DNA of 25,442 nt, taken from positions 1 to 25,442 of the forward strand of contig SJRY01000034.1 in NCBI GenBank assembly GCA_011319805.1, written 5' to 3'. Of the stretch, positions 9,667 through 18,850 are shown one piece after another. Under the pieces are notes generated by a model. That model had not been told where the DNA came from and searched no databases. It saw only the letters and a program-made list of their open reading frames with translations. Source of the DNA: Macrocybe gigantea. Its lineage: Eukaryota; Basidiomycota; Agaricomycetes; Agaricales; Callistosporiaceae. The position numbers were made by a program, and so were the translations under genes. How positions within the stretch are numbered: position 1 is the first letter of the stretch; each line of letters opens with the position of its first letter.

Positions 9667-11224
9667 TCATACAAGCCTATCTTCGCGAATGAGCACAAAG
9701 TCCTTGAACCACGCGTATTGATCTCTCGGAGTTGCAAATCGTGTATCATGACCGCCAAAAAAGGTACTGTAATCCGTCAAGGTCAGTATCATACTGTTGT
9801 GCCCTCGGGTGCTAGACTAACGAACCTGAAAAACAGGCCAACGAAAGCTATTGGTTTGCGCTCTGCTGCGCTTACGCTAACGATCCCTTCGCCTCCGTCT
9901 AGGAATGGAACTTGAGGGTTACAGAGCTGTCCGCAGTGAGCGTCTCATTCACTTGCGGACGAGCGGGTATAAAGACCATATCTCCTTGGTCAAGATAAGT
10001 CGCACGCTCATGTTCTGTAAGCGTCTCTTCTGCATCAGGAACAGGTGCGCCAGGACGACTGCGTTTCGACCAACTCGAACCTCCTTCTTTCCTCCGAGGC
10101 TTGCTGCGATAGAACACGTCTGCACGATGGATTACCTGTTTGCCGTTACAGGAGAGTGAAGATCCCGTCCTGCTTTCCTGGCGTATTGAGGACAACAGTC
10201 TGTTGCACGGTCGTCCAAGCGCCCCGGTTCCAGTAGAACGAACCTCTTCCGACAGACAGGCCATAATCCATATCGCAGACGGATTGGGGATGATGGCAGA
10301 GCTCCCAGGTCTGTTCATCTTTCGGCGCGTACTATGCAAGACAGAAAATGATCGGCGGAGGGTTTTGCGAGGAAAACACCGAAAGCAAACGGACTGACAG
10401 ATATAATTCACCCACTCCGTTCCCCCTCCACATCAACCTGGTACTGAAACAGTCCCGCGCTTCGTCACCTCCAGAACAGCTGCGACGACCTCCATATAAG
10501 CCCGGCATTTTTCCTCCCTGTACCCAATTGAAATTGGCTGGAAAATATACGCTGTACTGTAAGGTGACGTTCCTCGCGGTTGCGATGTCTAGCGGAACGG
10601 CATAGAACTGCGCCCCTCCGATAGGTCTACCGGCTGGATTGACAGAGCCCCTGGGATAAAACACCTGGAGCATCGAATGACCCTTGCCAACATCTTCGGT
10701 GTAGTTCGATGGTATCTCCATCTCGTTCTTCGGGGCTGGAGAAGACGCATGCTCCATCTCAGTTGGCTTGATGTTACAATTCTAACGTTGTCTTTTCCGG
10801 ACGAGAAGAACGATATTTTGAACGCGCTAAGATCCGTCATCTTCGCAGGAGAAGCCCACGTAGTCTTTGATATTGTGACGGTTGACTTTGGGACCGAGAC
10901 ACTGATTGTCGACATGACAGTCGACAAAAGCGTCGTGGTCGTCGTAACGGTCTGGGATGGAGAGGCCACCGAAGGTTGTGCTGGCGCTGGGTTGAATGCC
11001 GTTGGACCCGAAGCAGGTATCGGCAATCCCGTCGTGGATGGTGCCACCGCAGGAGAAGATAAGTAAGTTGCTGTCTCCGCTGGCGCTGTTACAATAGCGT
11101 TAGAGGTGACTGTCTCTGTGACCCAGACCGACAACCAGCTTGTGCTTGTGATGACCGAAGCATAAGCGGCTGCACCTGTAGCAGCCAACACAACTGGGGC
11201 AATGCGGCTCAGTATGAGGATCAT
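9667..11224 (-). CDS. Polysaccharide lyase family 14-like secreted protein with Ser/Thr-rich N-terminal stalk
   Basis: PL14 enzymes cleave uronic-acid polymers (alginate, glucuronan) by beta-elimination; the substrate of fungal members is mostly untested. Exons on the minus strand: 11224-10399, 10331-9826 and 9766-9667; introns 67 and 59 nt. About 478 residues. Signal peptide MILILSRIAPVVLAATGAAA, then a long Thr/Ser/Pro-rich region to about residue 105. The lyase fold follows: LQVFYPRGSVNPAGRPIGGA, NVTLQYSVYFPANFNWVQGG, KMPGLYGGRRSCSGG, DCFSTRLMWRGNGVGELYL, YAPKDEQTWELC, YGLSVGRGSFYWNRGAWTTV and NGKQVIHRADVFYR, ending FFSTFFGGHDTRFATPRDQY. Single bases are missing near 10760, at the donor (10398), near 10145-10152 (two separate ones) and near 9904. 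Convergent with the Mg transporter. Confidence 0.83.
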
Positions 11225-11528
11225 CGTGAAGGCATTGAAAGTGGTGTGCTGGCTGACAGCGCCACTTCAATCACGAACTGATCAGGCTAGAAAAAGATGG
11301 TTTAGACTCCAATTTTCTCGCTGCTCATAGCGGCTTGCTGACTGCGGGAATTTTTTTTTTTGTAGAAGTTTGATCGTAAACTAACCGGTCCCATTCAGCC
11401 ACCATTTAGCGGCGTGCACCACAAGCCATACTGGAATTTGCGCCCTCTGGCCGACATGGAGAAGAATGACGACTTCCGGCTTCTGAAGACCAAACACACG
11501 ATTTTATTTTCTATATCTATCCTGAGAT
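11225..11528. other. Intergenic: PL14 upstream region
   Basis: About 300 bp with no convincing coding frame. It contains an 11-T tract at 11351-11361 and must hold the PL14 promoter. No clear TATA box. Confidence 0.4.
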
Positions 11529-12155
11529 GTGATGTCTGAAGTGGTGCACTTACGAGTTTCTTTGTTAACCGACAGCATCCCCCATTCCGCAGCCAATGCC
11601 TACAACACCCACTCTCAGTTCAGTAACGTCCAAGCCCTTTATGACTTAATCCTCTCCCTGAGCGCCTCTATTGAGGCTGACTTCGTACACCTACTTGAAG
11701 ATGTCGCCTTTTGTTTTGGGTCTCATTTTGGGGTCGGGATCGTGGTAGTGGCTTTGATATGCTTATTCCTCTGACTGCGCCGTCATCGTCGAAGTGAGTC
11801 TCACGCCTTTCTAGGAATTGACCGCATCGCATTGATATCTTACTCATCGACAGGCGCTTCCACAAGCAGCGTCTAGGCTTCGGGGGATATGCGTAGGGGC
11901 TCGGAGGCGGGCCTTCTGCACTCAAACAATCGCACGATTGCTGTGGGGTGCCCAGCCGAGTCCCATAGATATGAGCATGAAGAGGAGGGGCGTGAATGGC
12001 TCGGATGCATCCTGCATCATTCATTCGGGCAGGAACAAAAGCCGCCTCATGAAGAGACTACCGGACCTGAATTTGGACCTTTCTTTCCTTATTACGAGCC
12101 TACACCTAGCTATTCCCGAACTCTCCGTGGTTGTTATGAAAGCAGGACAAACTGA
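11529..12155 (+). pseudogene. Partial, decayed member of the single-pass membrane protein array (member 1)
   Basis: The region reads as the downstream half of the family that follows. There is a Ser/Thr/Pro-rich stretch (PMPTTPTLSSVTSKPF in one frame), a hydrophobic segment at about 11700-11774 (SPFVLGLILGSG, then IVVVALICLFL after a frame change), then LRRHRR. A GTGAGT...CAG intron at 11797-11854 follows, as do tail-like residues ending in an acidic/Tyr-rich stretch (PFFPYYEPTPSYSRTL) before a stop at 12155. No signal peptide or ectodomain is recognisable upstream. Several frame changes and an in-frame stop (about 11878) are needed, so I call it a relic. It could also be a small unrelated TM protein (open frame 11529-11774). 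Confidence 0.35.
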
Positions 12156-12424
12156 AATCTTTTGTATGTCTCCTGATTCAGTCAAAAATTTTTCTCTTAA
12201 ATTTTGAAGGATCATGCTATCAATTTTCGCATTCCCCTGCGCTTAGCGAATTCCGAGGTTCGGAAGGAGGGATACTCTTTGAATGACGAACTGTGCATGC
12301 GGTGTAAGGCTATGAATACAATTCCATCTGATTGACGTTGGTAGATCAAACGAGGCTCGACTTTTGAGGCATTGTTTCACCAACCAAGCTATCACAATTC
12401 TGATGCAAGATGGAAGTTGGCAAT

Positions 12425-13323
12425 TATAACAATGGCCCGAGTCCCTCCATGTTCGGAGATCGCTCTCGACATCTTGTTCGTGCCCTCAAACATGCAGTTC
12501 GTCATTCCACACATTCTATCCCCACCACCAACGATATTGACTAGCTATCTACTCACCATCCTAGGTCTGCTGGTCCAGCTTGCACTCAGGCTACCGGGTG
12601 CGGTGCCCCTAGGCCCATCACGCTCATTAAAACGTAGCGAATGTTTTGTTGGGCCAGCGCGACTCTGCTTACGCGAATTTTCAGGATTTTTGCAACGGTT
12701 ACCGTCTCTGTACCTTCTACCGGCATCTTGCCAATTACCTGTCTGCCAACGTCGACAACGACGGTGACGACGACGGTTTATGTGACCCCGTCGTATTCAC
12801 TGATTAATGGGCCTCGTCAAACCAACAGGCCGGACAACGAAGGGGCGCCTGCCGTCTACCAGCCCGCTATGATAGGAGGACTTTTTGCGGGAATTGTCGT
12901 TTTCACTATTGGGCTCTTCCTTGCATATGTCTTGCAACGCCGAAGGCGGCGCAAAAGGCAAAACACAACAGTGTATCCTTTTCGATCTACGAGACATGAA
13001 GAGACGCCTCTGCCCCTAAAAGGTAGGCGCACTTTACTTCGATGGTGCGGTTTGCATGGCTGACATATGAGCACCTTATGATAGGTCCGCCGGGCATATG
13101 GCGGCGACATTCTGGGAGTTTCTTCTTTCGCATTCGTCGACGGATAGAAAGTCTCCTGGGCCATCAGCCCACCGAAGTGAGAAGTCTAGTGAATCTAATG
13201 GATCTAGTGTTGTACAGGATTGCGGCCTTGGAGGCAAGGCACCAAGAACGAGATCCAGAAGCACATCGTTATGACCCTGTGGCACCCCCCGAGTACAGTT
13301 CGGTTTATCGTGTCAGTACTTGA
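12425..13323 (+). CDS. Single-pass membrane protein, array member 2, PPEY-containing tail
   Basis: Not a named family. Clear from 12641: a Thr-rich stalk (PTSTTTVTTTVYVTPSYS), a TM helix (MIGGLFAGIVVFTIGLFLAY), a basic stop-transfer patch (LQRRRRRKRQ) and a short tail. An intron at 13023-13084 (GTAGGC...TAG) joins in frame to exon 13085-13323. That exon reads through a second basic segment (RIRRRIESLLGHQPTEV), a helix (LMDLVLYRIAALEARHQE) and the end VAPPEYSSVYRVST*. The PPEY matches the PPxY consensus for WW-domain binding. The 5' part (12425-12640) is unresolved: it shows no clear signal peptide and the frames change, so the start is approximate. Type I orientation is inferred from the stalk and basic patch. 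Confidence 0.55.
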
Positions 13324-13804
13324 GTTGGGAGGGAGACCGGGGACTTTTCAATTCGTAATCATGTTATCTACGTAGCTGTACAGTATTTTTGGAGGTGGTC
13401 ATCTCTGATTTCTATGTATGATTGATGAACAGTAGTCGTGGGAAAAAAACGGAAGCTACTCACAATCTCTTCATTTGGTTCCATCCTCATGGAGAACTCA
13501 CATAATGGATTCGATAACCGGATTTTTTACACTTTGCTCGCCAGAAATATGAGGTAAGTATCGAACGAAATGGTCCAAAGAGTCTCACGCAGGTCTTCCC
13601 ACCATTTTTCTCCCACATTTAGGCCTCATCTATCAACACCAGGAGTAATAATGATTCCAACAAACTGCATCCGACTGATCCTGTCTCGCAGAATGAGTGA
13701 TTGATGGAGCACTCAGAGTGACACTTCTATTCTTGCCGCGGCGTATATTAACCATCCACGACAAATTCCATGGGATTCCTGGCATGCCACCCCGGGCCAA
13801 ACTC
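13324..13804. other. Intergenic between array members 2 and 3
   Basis: About 480 bp with no coherent frame or domain on either strand. It presumably holds the 3' UTR of member 2 and the promoter of member 3. Confidence 0.4.
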
Positions 13805-15119
13805 ATGCGTGGTGTTAAAGGTCTCAACGTATTCTTTCTTTCGACTCTGCTGTGAGTGTCACTCGTTTGGTTGTTCTCAAAGTGCTCTTACCTTCATACA
13901 AGTGCCTGGAGATGCATTTTGCCATCTCTGGCTTTACGAGATCTCAAATCTTCGGCTGTCTTTGATACAGACGTCTCAGTTATTTTTCCTGTCTCATGGG
14001 TTCCAGAGGAAGGAGATCCTGAGCGACTGACATTGAAATTTTTCGTTGATGGGCGTATTTTGGACACACTGACCGGTATATCGACCGCGCAAGGTCAATT
14101 TGCTTATTCCATCGACGATGTCGCCTTTGAAGACGTCACAGGGCTTCAAATCCAGAAGTAAGCAAGTCGTTCGTATGCTATGCATTACATCTAATCGATT
14201 CGAAACAGCATCACGGACATTCTTCAATATGAGATCGACTTGCAGGCCTTAAGTTTCTCGTCCGTTGCTCGAAACTCTGTTTTTTTTTGGTTCTTCAAGG
14301 CTAACTTTGTAGCTGCGCTCAATTTATTAGGGACAATCAGCTTCTCGCAACGTATACCATCAATGAAGGCGCACCGACTCAGGGTGATGAGATGTCTGTC
14401 GGTCTATAAAATATCTCTGGATATGGCACTTATGGAACCAATTGTATGTAGTACATCGGGCATCATAACGCAGACTAGCCCGCACACCACATCAACTAAG
14501 TCTGCAAAAACCCCACTTCCTGCCACGAGTTCGATCTCGGCCAAACCCTTATCCAAATCCCAGTTCCAGGCGTCTCGAACTCGTACAAACAACATTCTGT
14601 TTCATCCGATTCCGGAATACTACCACTTCATCCTCCGAAACAATTCGCAATGGTATCTCCGTAGCCCCCCTCGGCTCTTCTCAAACCAGTTTACAGAGCA
14701 CAGAGCCTTCGTCCACTGATTCCTCGGTGGATCCCACCCAATCTTCCAGTGCGCTCTCCACACGTACTACAGTCGCATGGCCCTGTATGCGCTGCGTCAT
14801 ATTGGGGTCATTCTTGATATGCATGCTATCGTCCTGAGCCGGAGGTCAGAAATCCATGGTGGTGCGTCTGATGTGCTCGCTAACGAGACTCTCAAGCTAT
14901 ATCCAACTATTAAGAATTATGTGGGTGGTTGTCAATTTCCCTTCCGTCTGATGTTCTGGTTGATAACTCTTTCGATAGTGGCATGTGGAGACCGAGTTTG
15001 ATACAACCTGCCAGCTGATAATGCCCCAAGATCCGAATCTCATCTCGGAATATGATACTTATTGTCGAAGAGCGGAAAGACGCAGACAACCGGCATCACC
15101 CAATCGCTGTGAGAGTTAG
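13805..15119 (+). CDS. Single-pass membrane protein, array member 3
   Basis: Unnamed family. Exon 1 (13805-13851) encodes the start of a signal peptide (MRGVKGLNVFFLSTLL) and ends in phase 2 at a GTGAGT donor; the intron is 13852-13902. Exon 2 then runs in frame to 14158 as a beta-rich ectodomain with VSVIFPVSWVPEEGDPERLT and LKFFVDGRILDTLTGISTAQ. This aligns with VLTLSISWTRESADPETISF of member 4. A further intron (about 14159-14209) leads to QNITDILQYEIDLQAL. Beyond 14270 the frame is lost, but a Ser/Thr-rich stalk is visible at 14620-14780 (STEPSSTDSSVDPTQSSSAL). It is followed by a weak hydrophobic stretch and VLSRRSEIHGGASDV. A plausible tail exon (WHVETEFDTTCQL) ends at 15119. The C-terminal half is uncertain. 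Confidence 0.55.
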
Positions 15120-15535
15120 TAACCGAAGTCGATATCTCATTGAACAGTGTACGGTAACGCAGCACCCCAACATGATCCAATGCTCGAAGACTTTTGCCAG
15201 GGCATGCTATTTTACTCACGTCTTGTGTGATCAGCAACAGCTGATATTCAAGATCTTGATGTTTCTCAGCCCAGCATCATGTTGGGAAGGGTACTGAAAA
15301 GGACCTCCGTTGATGAATTGGTGCGCAACGGTAATTTCTCATTGTCGCCCTCTTTGAGCCCTCCGATCATCTTATCATCGCGACGTAACAGCAAAGATGG
15401 GCAGTTCGATGATCATGCCATCCAAGGGCATCGCCCAACGGACTCTAAATCTTTTCTAATGTTCGCCATAGTATATTTACCCATAGCCACAGGACGTCGA
15501 TCTGCAATCCCCCTACATCCACGGCAATGTTCCCC
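15120..15535. other. Intergenic between array members 3 and 4
   Basis: About 415 bp. Open frames here are short and match nothing recognisable. It probably holds the promoter of member 4. Confidence 0.35.
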
Positions 15536-16753
15536 ATGAACGGACTCACCATATCGCTCCTTTTGAGTTTAATGTGAGGTCAATATTGTGCAGCTCGTGC
15601 ATATCCATGACAGCATTGAAAATAGTTTTGAGATCTCCATGACCCCATCCGCAGCTTTGCAAAACCTGCAGGCTTCCGGCAAATTTGACTCAACACATGT
15701 ACTTACTCTTTCAATCTCCTGGACACGGGAAAGTGCAGATCCGGAGACAATATCATTTCGACTTGCGCTCGATGGCCACACGATGTCCCTGATTTCTGCT
15801 GTTTCGTCCGAGAAAGAAAGTACATCTGTACCTGTCAACCTCCATGATGCTTGGTCACAGCTAAAAGGTACAACTAACAGGTATGTGGAGGTCACTTTTT
15901 GCGCAAGAAATTGGTTCTAATGAGCTTCAAACAGCTGGACTCACACTCGATTAGAAGCAGTGACAGTTCGTGAGTTGCTCAACTCATATCTGCAACCACT
16001 AATTTTGTGAGATCTCTTTAATTTTAGTCACGAGAATAAAGTCCTTCGAACATCGGCAATATACATTCAGTGGTGGCAGGACTCTTGGTAAGCGAAGAAT
16101 TTATCATACTTAGAAATTAGGAACATATTAAACCGTCGCCTTTCAAGGCCCAACACTGCAGCTCCGAAGCTAACAACAGAATTGTCATCGGAAGGTCAAG
16201 ATTCACTGTCAACCATTCAGTTGCCCTCCCAGACCCGAACATGAGCCCCAGCAGCGTTTATCCAAGCACTGCTGAGCATCACCACAAAGTAGCACCAGCA
16301 ATACATGGCCATCGACGAAATCTCTAACTCGTACTAAAGAATCCGATTCTGGGACGACGCTCCTGTCTGTCTTATCGCAGGCTTCTTCCAGCGAAGCTGC
16401 ACCCACCAATCCCTCCCAGTCGGTGCCACCGCATGAAATTCTAACACTCAAACACTGCAAAATTATTGGATCGGTCTTGGGTGGCCTAGTTTTTTCTTGC
16501 CGTCTGTCTATTTGTCTATTTGTCATTCTGTCGTACCGCCGCCGGCGACGCAGACAACGTCGTGATGATGCGGCGAACAGGTTTGATCAAGGTACGCCAA
16601 TGGCTTGGTGGTCTGGGAACCATACTGATGTTTCTTGCAGATTGGTTTGTCAATATAGATCAGAAAGTAGCCAGAACACATCAAGCAGCCGAACAGTATT
16701 TTAAGCCTGAAAAACACCAGGCAGCGGATGTTGGTGGTTCCGGGGATGCTTGA
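15536..16753 (+). CDS. Single-pass membrane protein, array member 4
   Basis: Unnamed family. Exon 1 (15536-15573, MNGLTISLLLSL) ends in phase 2 at GTGAGG, as in members 3 and 6. Exon 2 (15614-15880) is an intact beta-rich ectodomain: LQNLQASGKFDSTHVLTLSI, SWTRESADPETISFRLALDG, then a GTATGT donor. Exons 15935-15969 and 16028-16087 continue the domain. A Ser/Thr-rich stalk follows (KESDSGTTLLSVLSQASSSE), then TM helix KIIGSVLGGLVF...CLFVILSY, the basic patch RRRRRRQRRDD, and an intron at about 16593-16640. The last exon ends EQYFKPEKHQAADVGGSGDA* at 16753. Frame changes occur in the stalk and TM. The tail has no PPxY. A retroposon lies about 130 bp downstream. Confidence 0.6.
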
Positions 16754-16883
16754 ATACGGAGGGTAAATGGCGACTTTTAGTAAGCAGTAAAGGATCGCCA
16801 CCCACCACGATGGAGGACCTCGGATGGTCTTCCAGAGCCTTTTCGCACGCAGTCTCGTCATACATAACTATCCATATAAGTAT

Positions 16884-17420
16884 AACCCAATCTCAAATGG
16901 ACAGGGAATTAGGGAGGAAGTCAAGGGACCGGAAGTACATCTTCTCGAGCGAAAGGGCATTGAAAGCCCTGATGAACTTCGTCACAAGAACGGGGCGATT
17001 CAAGGGCAACCTGGGCAAGATCCCTATTCAGTGGCGAGGCCGGACAAGTCAACCAGGACACGTGCGATATTGCGGAGTTCGAAGCAGGGCGCGAAGATAG
17101 AACGATCCCGGCGAACCCCCACTTAATACTCTCATCCTCCTCACGGCATGCCGAATCAGTCGTGCATGCTTGTCCAGTCGTTCAAACATCAAGGGATCAC
17201 ACTTAGACTCTGTGGCTTGAAAACAGCACAAGGTGCTGGGCTCTGTCGGGAGGGGATTGCACGCGGGCTCAGCCTAACGTGGCATACCTGGCAGAGGGCA
17301 GAGGGCGCAGACGTTTAGATTGTAGATAGACATTATTCGCACATGTAAGGTCCGGCATGAGGCCACGCCTCGAATGGACGTTAATGGAAAAAAAAAAAAA
17401 AAAAAAAAAAACCCAATCTC
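16884..17420 (+). mobile_element. 5'-truncated non-LTR retroposon with poly(A) tail and target site duplication
   Basis: The 11-bp word AACCCAATCTC occurs at 16884-16894 and again at 17410-17420. Immediately before the second copy is a run of 24 A (17388-17411, the last two shared with the repeat). An insert ending in poly(A) and bracketed by a direct repeat is the signature of target-primed retrotransposition. The insert begins with an open frame to 17100 containing a helical segment (SSERALKALMNFVTRTGRFK). This resembles the extreme C-terminus of fungal Tad-like LINE polyproteins, and about 290 bp of UTR-like sequence follows. I see no reverse transcriptase motifs, so the copy would be heavily 5' truncated. 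A processed cDNA of a host gene is the alternative. Confidence 0.65.
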
Positions 17421-18595
17421 CTCATGATCATGGCTGCTCTAATGACAATGCCAATACTTTAACCATGATGATGAGAATACAAATTGTTTTGCCCAGGCTG
17501 CAGATTTGGTCCTGTGCATGTTTTCCGCCGAACATGTACTTAGACAACAGCGTAAACCACGACACGTGACGTCCTTCACGTTTTCTCGATTTTTTCCTTG
17601 AGCCCATCTGTGTACTTACGTTCACGTTGAAAGCTGTGAGGAGCTGATTTGAGTATCCCTGCCAACAGGTCCACGGTGTACTTTGCAACCGCTTGCAAAC
17701 CGAATACCACTAGCATGTGCCAGGCTAGTCGGCCATCTCGTCGTGGGCCAGCGACAGTTTTTTTGGCCGAGATGAGATTCAAAAAAGCCTAACTATGGAT
17801 TCCTATGAGTTCGATACGAGAGCTCTTGGTTCTATGTGTTACGAAATACGGCGGGACATCAACTTGTAGTCTTTGTCATGACGCGGTGCGACATACTGCT
17901 GATGCTAACAACTTTCCGTTGACCGAATTTTATTTCATGTAGACAGTGGAAGTTTCGTGAGCACCCTTCTCATGCCTTCTTCTGTAAGGCACATATTTAT
18001 GCTGAGTTCTAGTCCCGTCGCCACCCGAAAGCCGCAAGGACATGAGTCTCTTCACTTCGCAAAAAGGAGCATATTGATTCCATCGTGCTTTTGCATTTGC
18101 AGGAATTTGATTGACGCCCTCGTCCTCTTCCACTCTGCAGTTCAGAATTCCTACCCTCTCATTGACAGCCCAACCGGCAGCTCCTCCAATGTGCGAACTG
18201 CTCAGAATCAAAGCATGCCCGCTGGATCATGCGCGAGGAGGGGCATCAGGGAGTCCTATACAGATCTTAGCGCGAGCTTAAGAGCGGGCTCGTTTTGTCG
18301 CATTATTTCAGGCGCCTTCGAAACTTGACAGGATCATATTCAGGGGTTGTTACGACTCTGGCACTTGTTGGCGGAGAATGTACCCCTCCGCATGCATCGA
18401 ATTCAGGTCGAGCACAGCTGATACTTCTGGGAACCCAGCACCGGAATCTGGAGACGCACCGAAATGATGTTCCGCGTCGTACGGCTTGATAGTGGCGCTC
18501 CAGTGTCTGAAACCATATTCCATACCGATGTCTGAGGCAACGATGCTTCTTTTCCCTACTGTGAGTCTGATTGATTGTCATGACCGATCTAATTC
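17421..18595. other. Gene-poor stretch between array members
   Basis: More than 1.1 kb without a gene I can support. There are open frames on both strands, the longest being 17957-18328 (+) and 17930-18211 (-). They lack family motifs, coherent exon structure or a signal peptide. It may contain remains of the ectodomain of the decayed member at 18596-18778. Confidence 0.4.
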
Positions 18596-18778
18596 ATGTA
18601 TTTCTCGCACTTGATGCAATCTGTCAGTCAATTCCCCGAAACTGTTGTCGGCGCATTGGCACCAATCGAAATCATCTTAGTCGTCATGTTAGCTGACCTG
18701 GGAACATCGGCTCGTTCGCAGAGCTGCCGCCCATTCGAGCCCCATCATTCCATCTTTTCCCGCACAGGATGGTTGTGA
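18596..18778 (+). pseudogene. Possible TM-segment relic of the membrane protein array (member 5)
   Basis: A short frame holds a hydrophobic helix (ETVVGALAPIEIILVVMLAD) followed by Ser/Arg residues. It lies where another array member's TM and stop-transfer region would fall, between members 4 and 6. No ectodomain, stalk or tail can be read around it. Offered only because the position and the VVGAL...IEIILVVML pattern resemble the TM of the other members; it may be chance. Confidence 0.22.
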
Positions 18779-18850
18779 TCTGTGCTATTTTTTGGGTTCA
18801 AATAAACGGCATCGTTTGCGTGCAGAGGGATGGGTGGGTGTTCTCTCTTC

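Noticed and set aside
10677..11066. 129-codon plus-strand frame with hydrophobic stretches
   Set aside because: Antisense to the Ser/Thr-rich part of the PL14 gene; repetitive codons there keep the opposite strand open.
11351..11361. 11-T tract as a possible minus-strand retroposon tail
   Set aside because: No direct repeat found on either side, and the tract is short; likely simple sequence.
17421..18595. tRNA or other structured RNA gene in the gene-poor stretch
   Set aside because: No cloverleaf with A- and B-box sequences could be found by eye on either strand.
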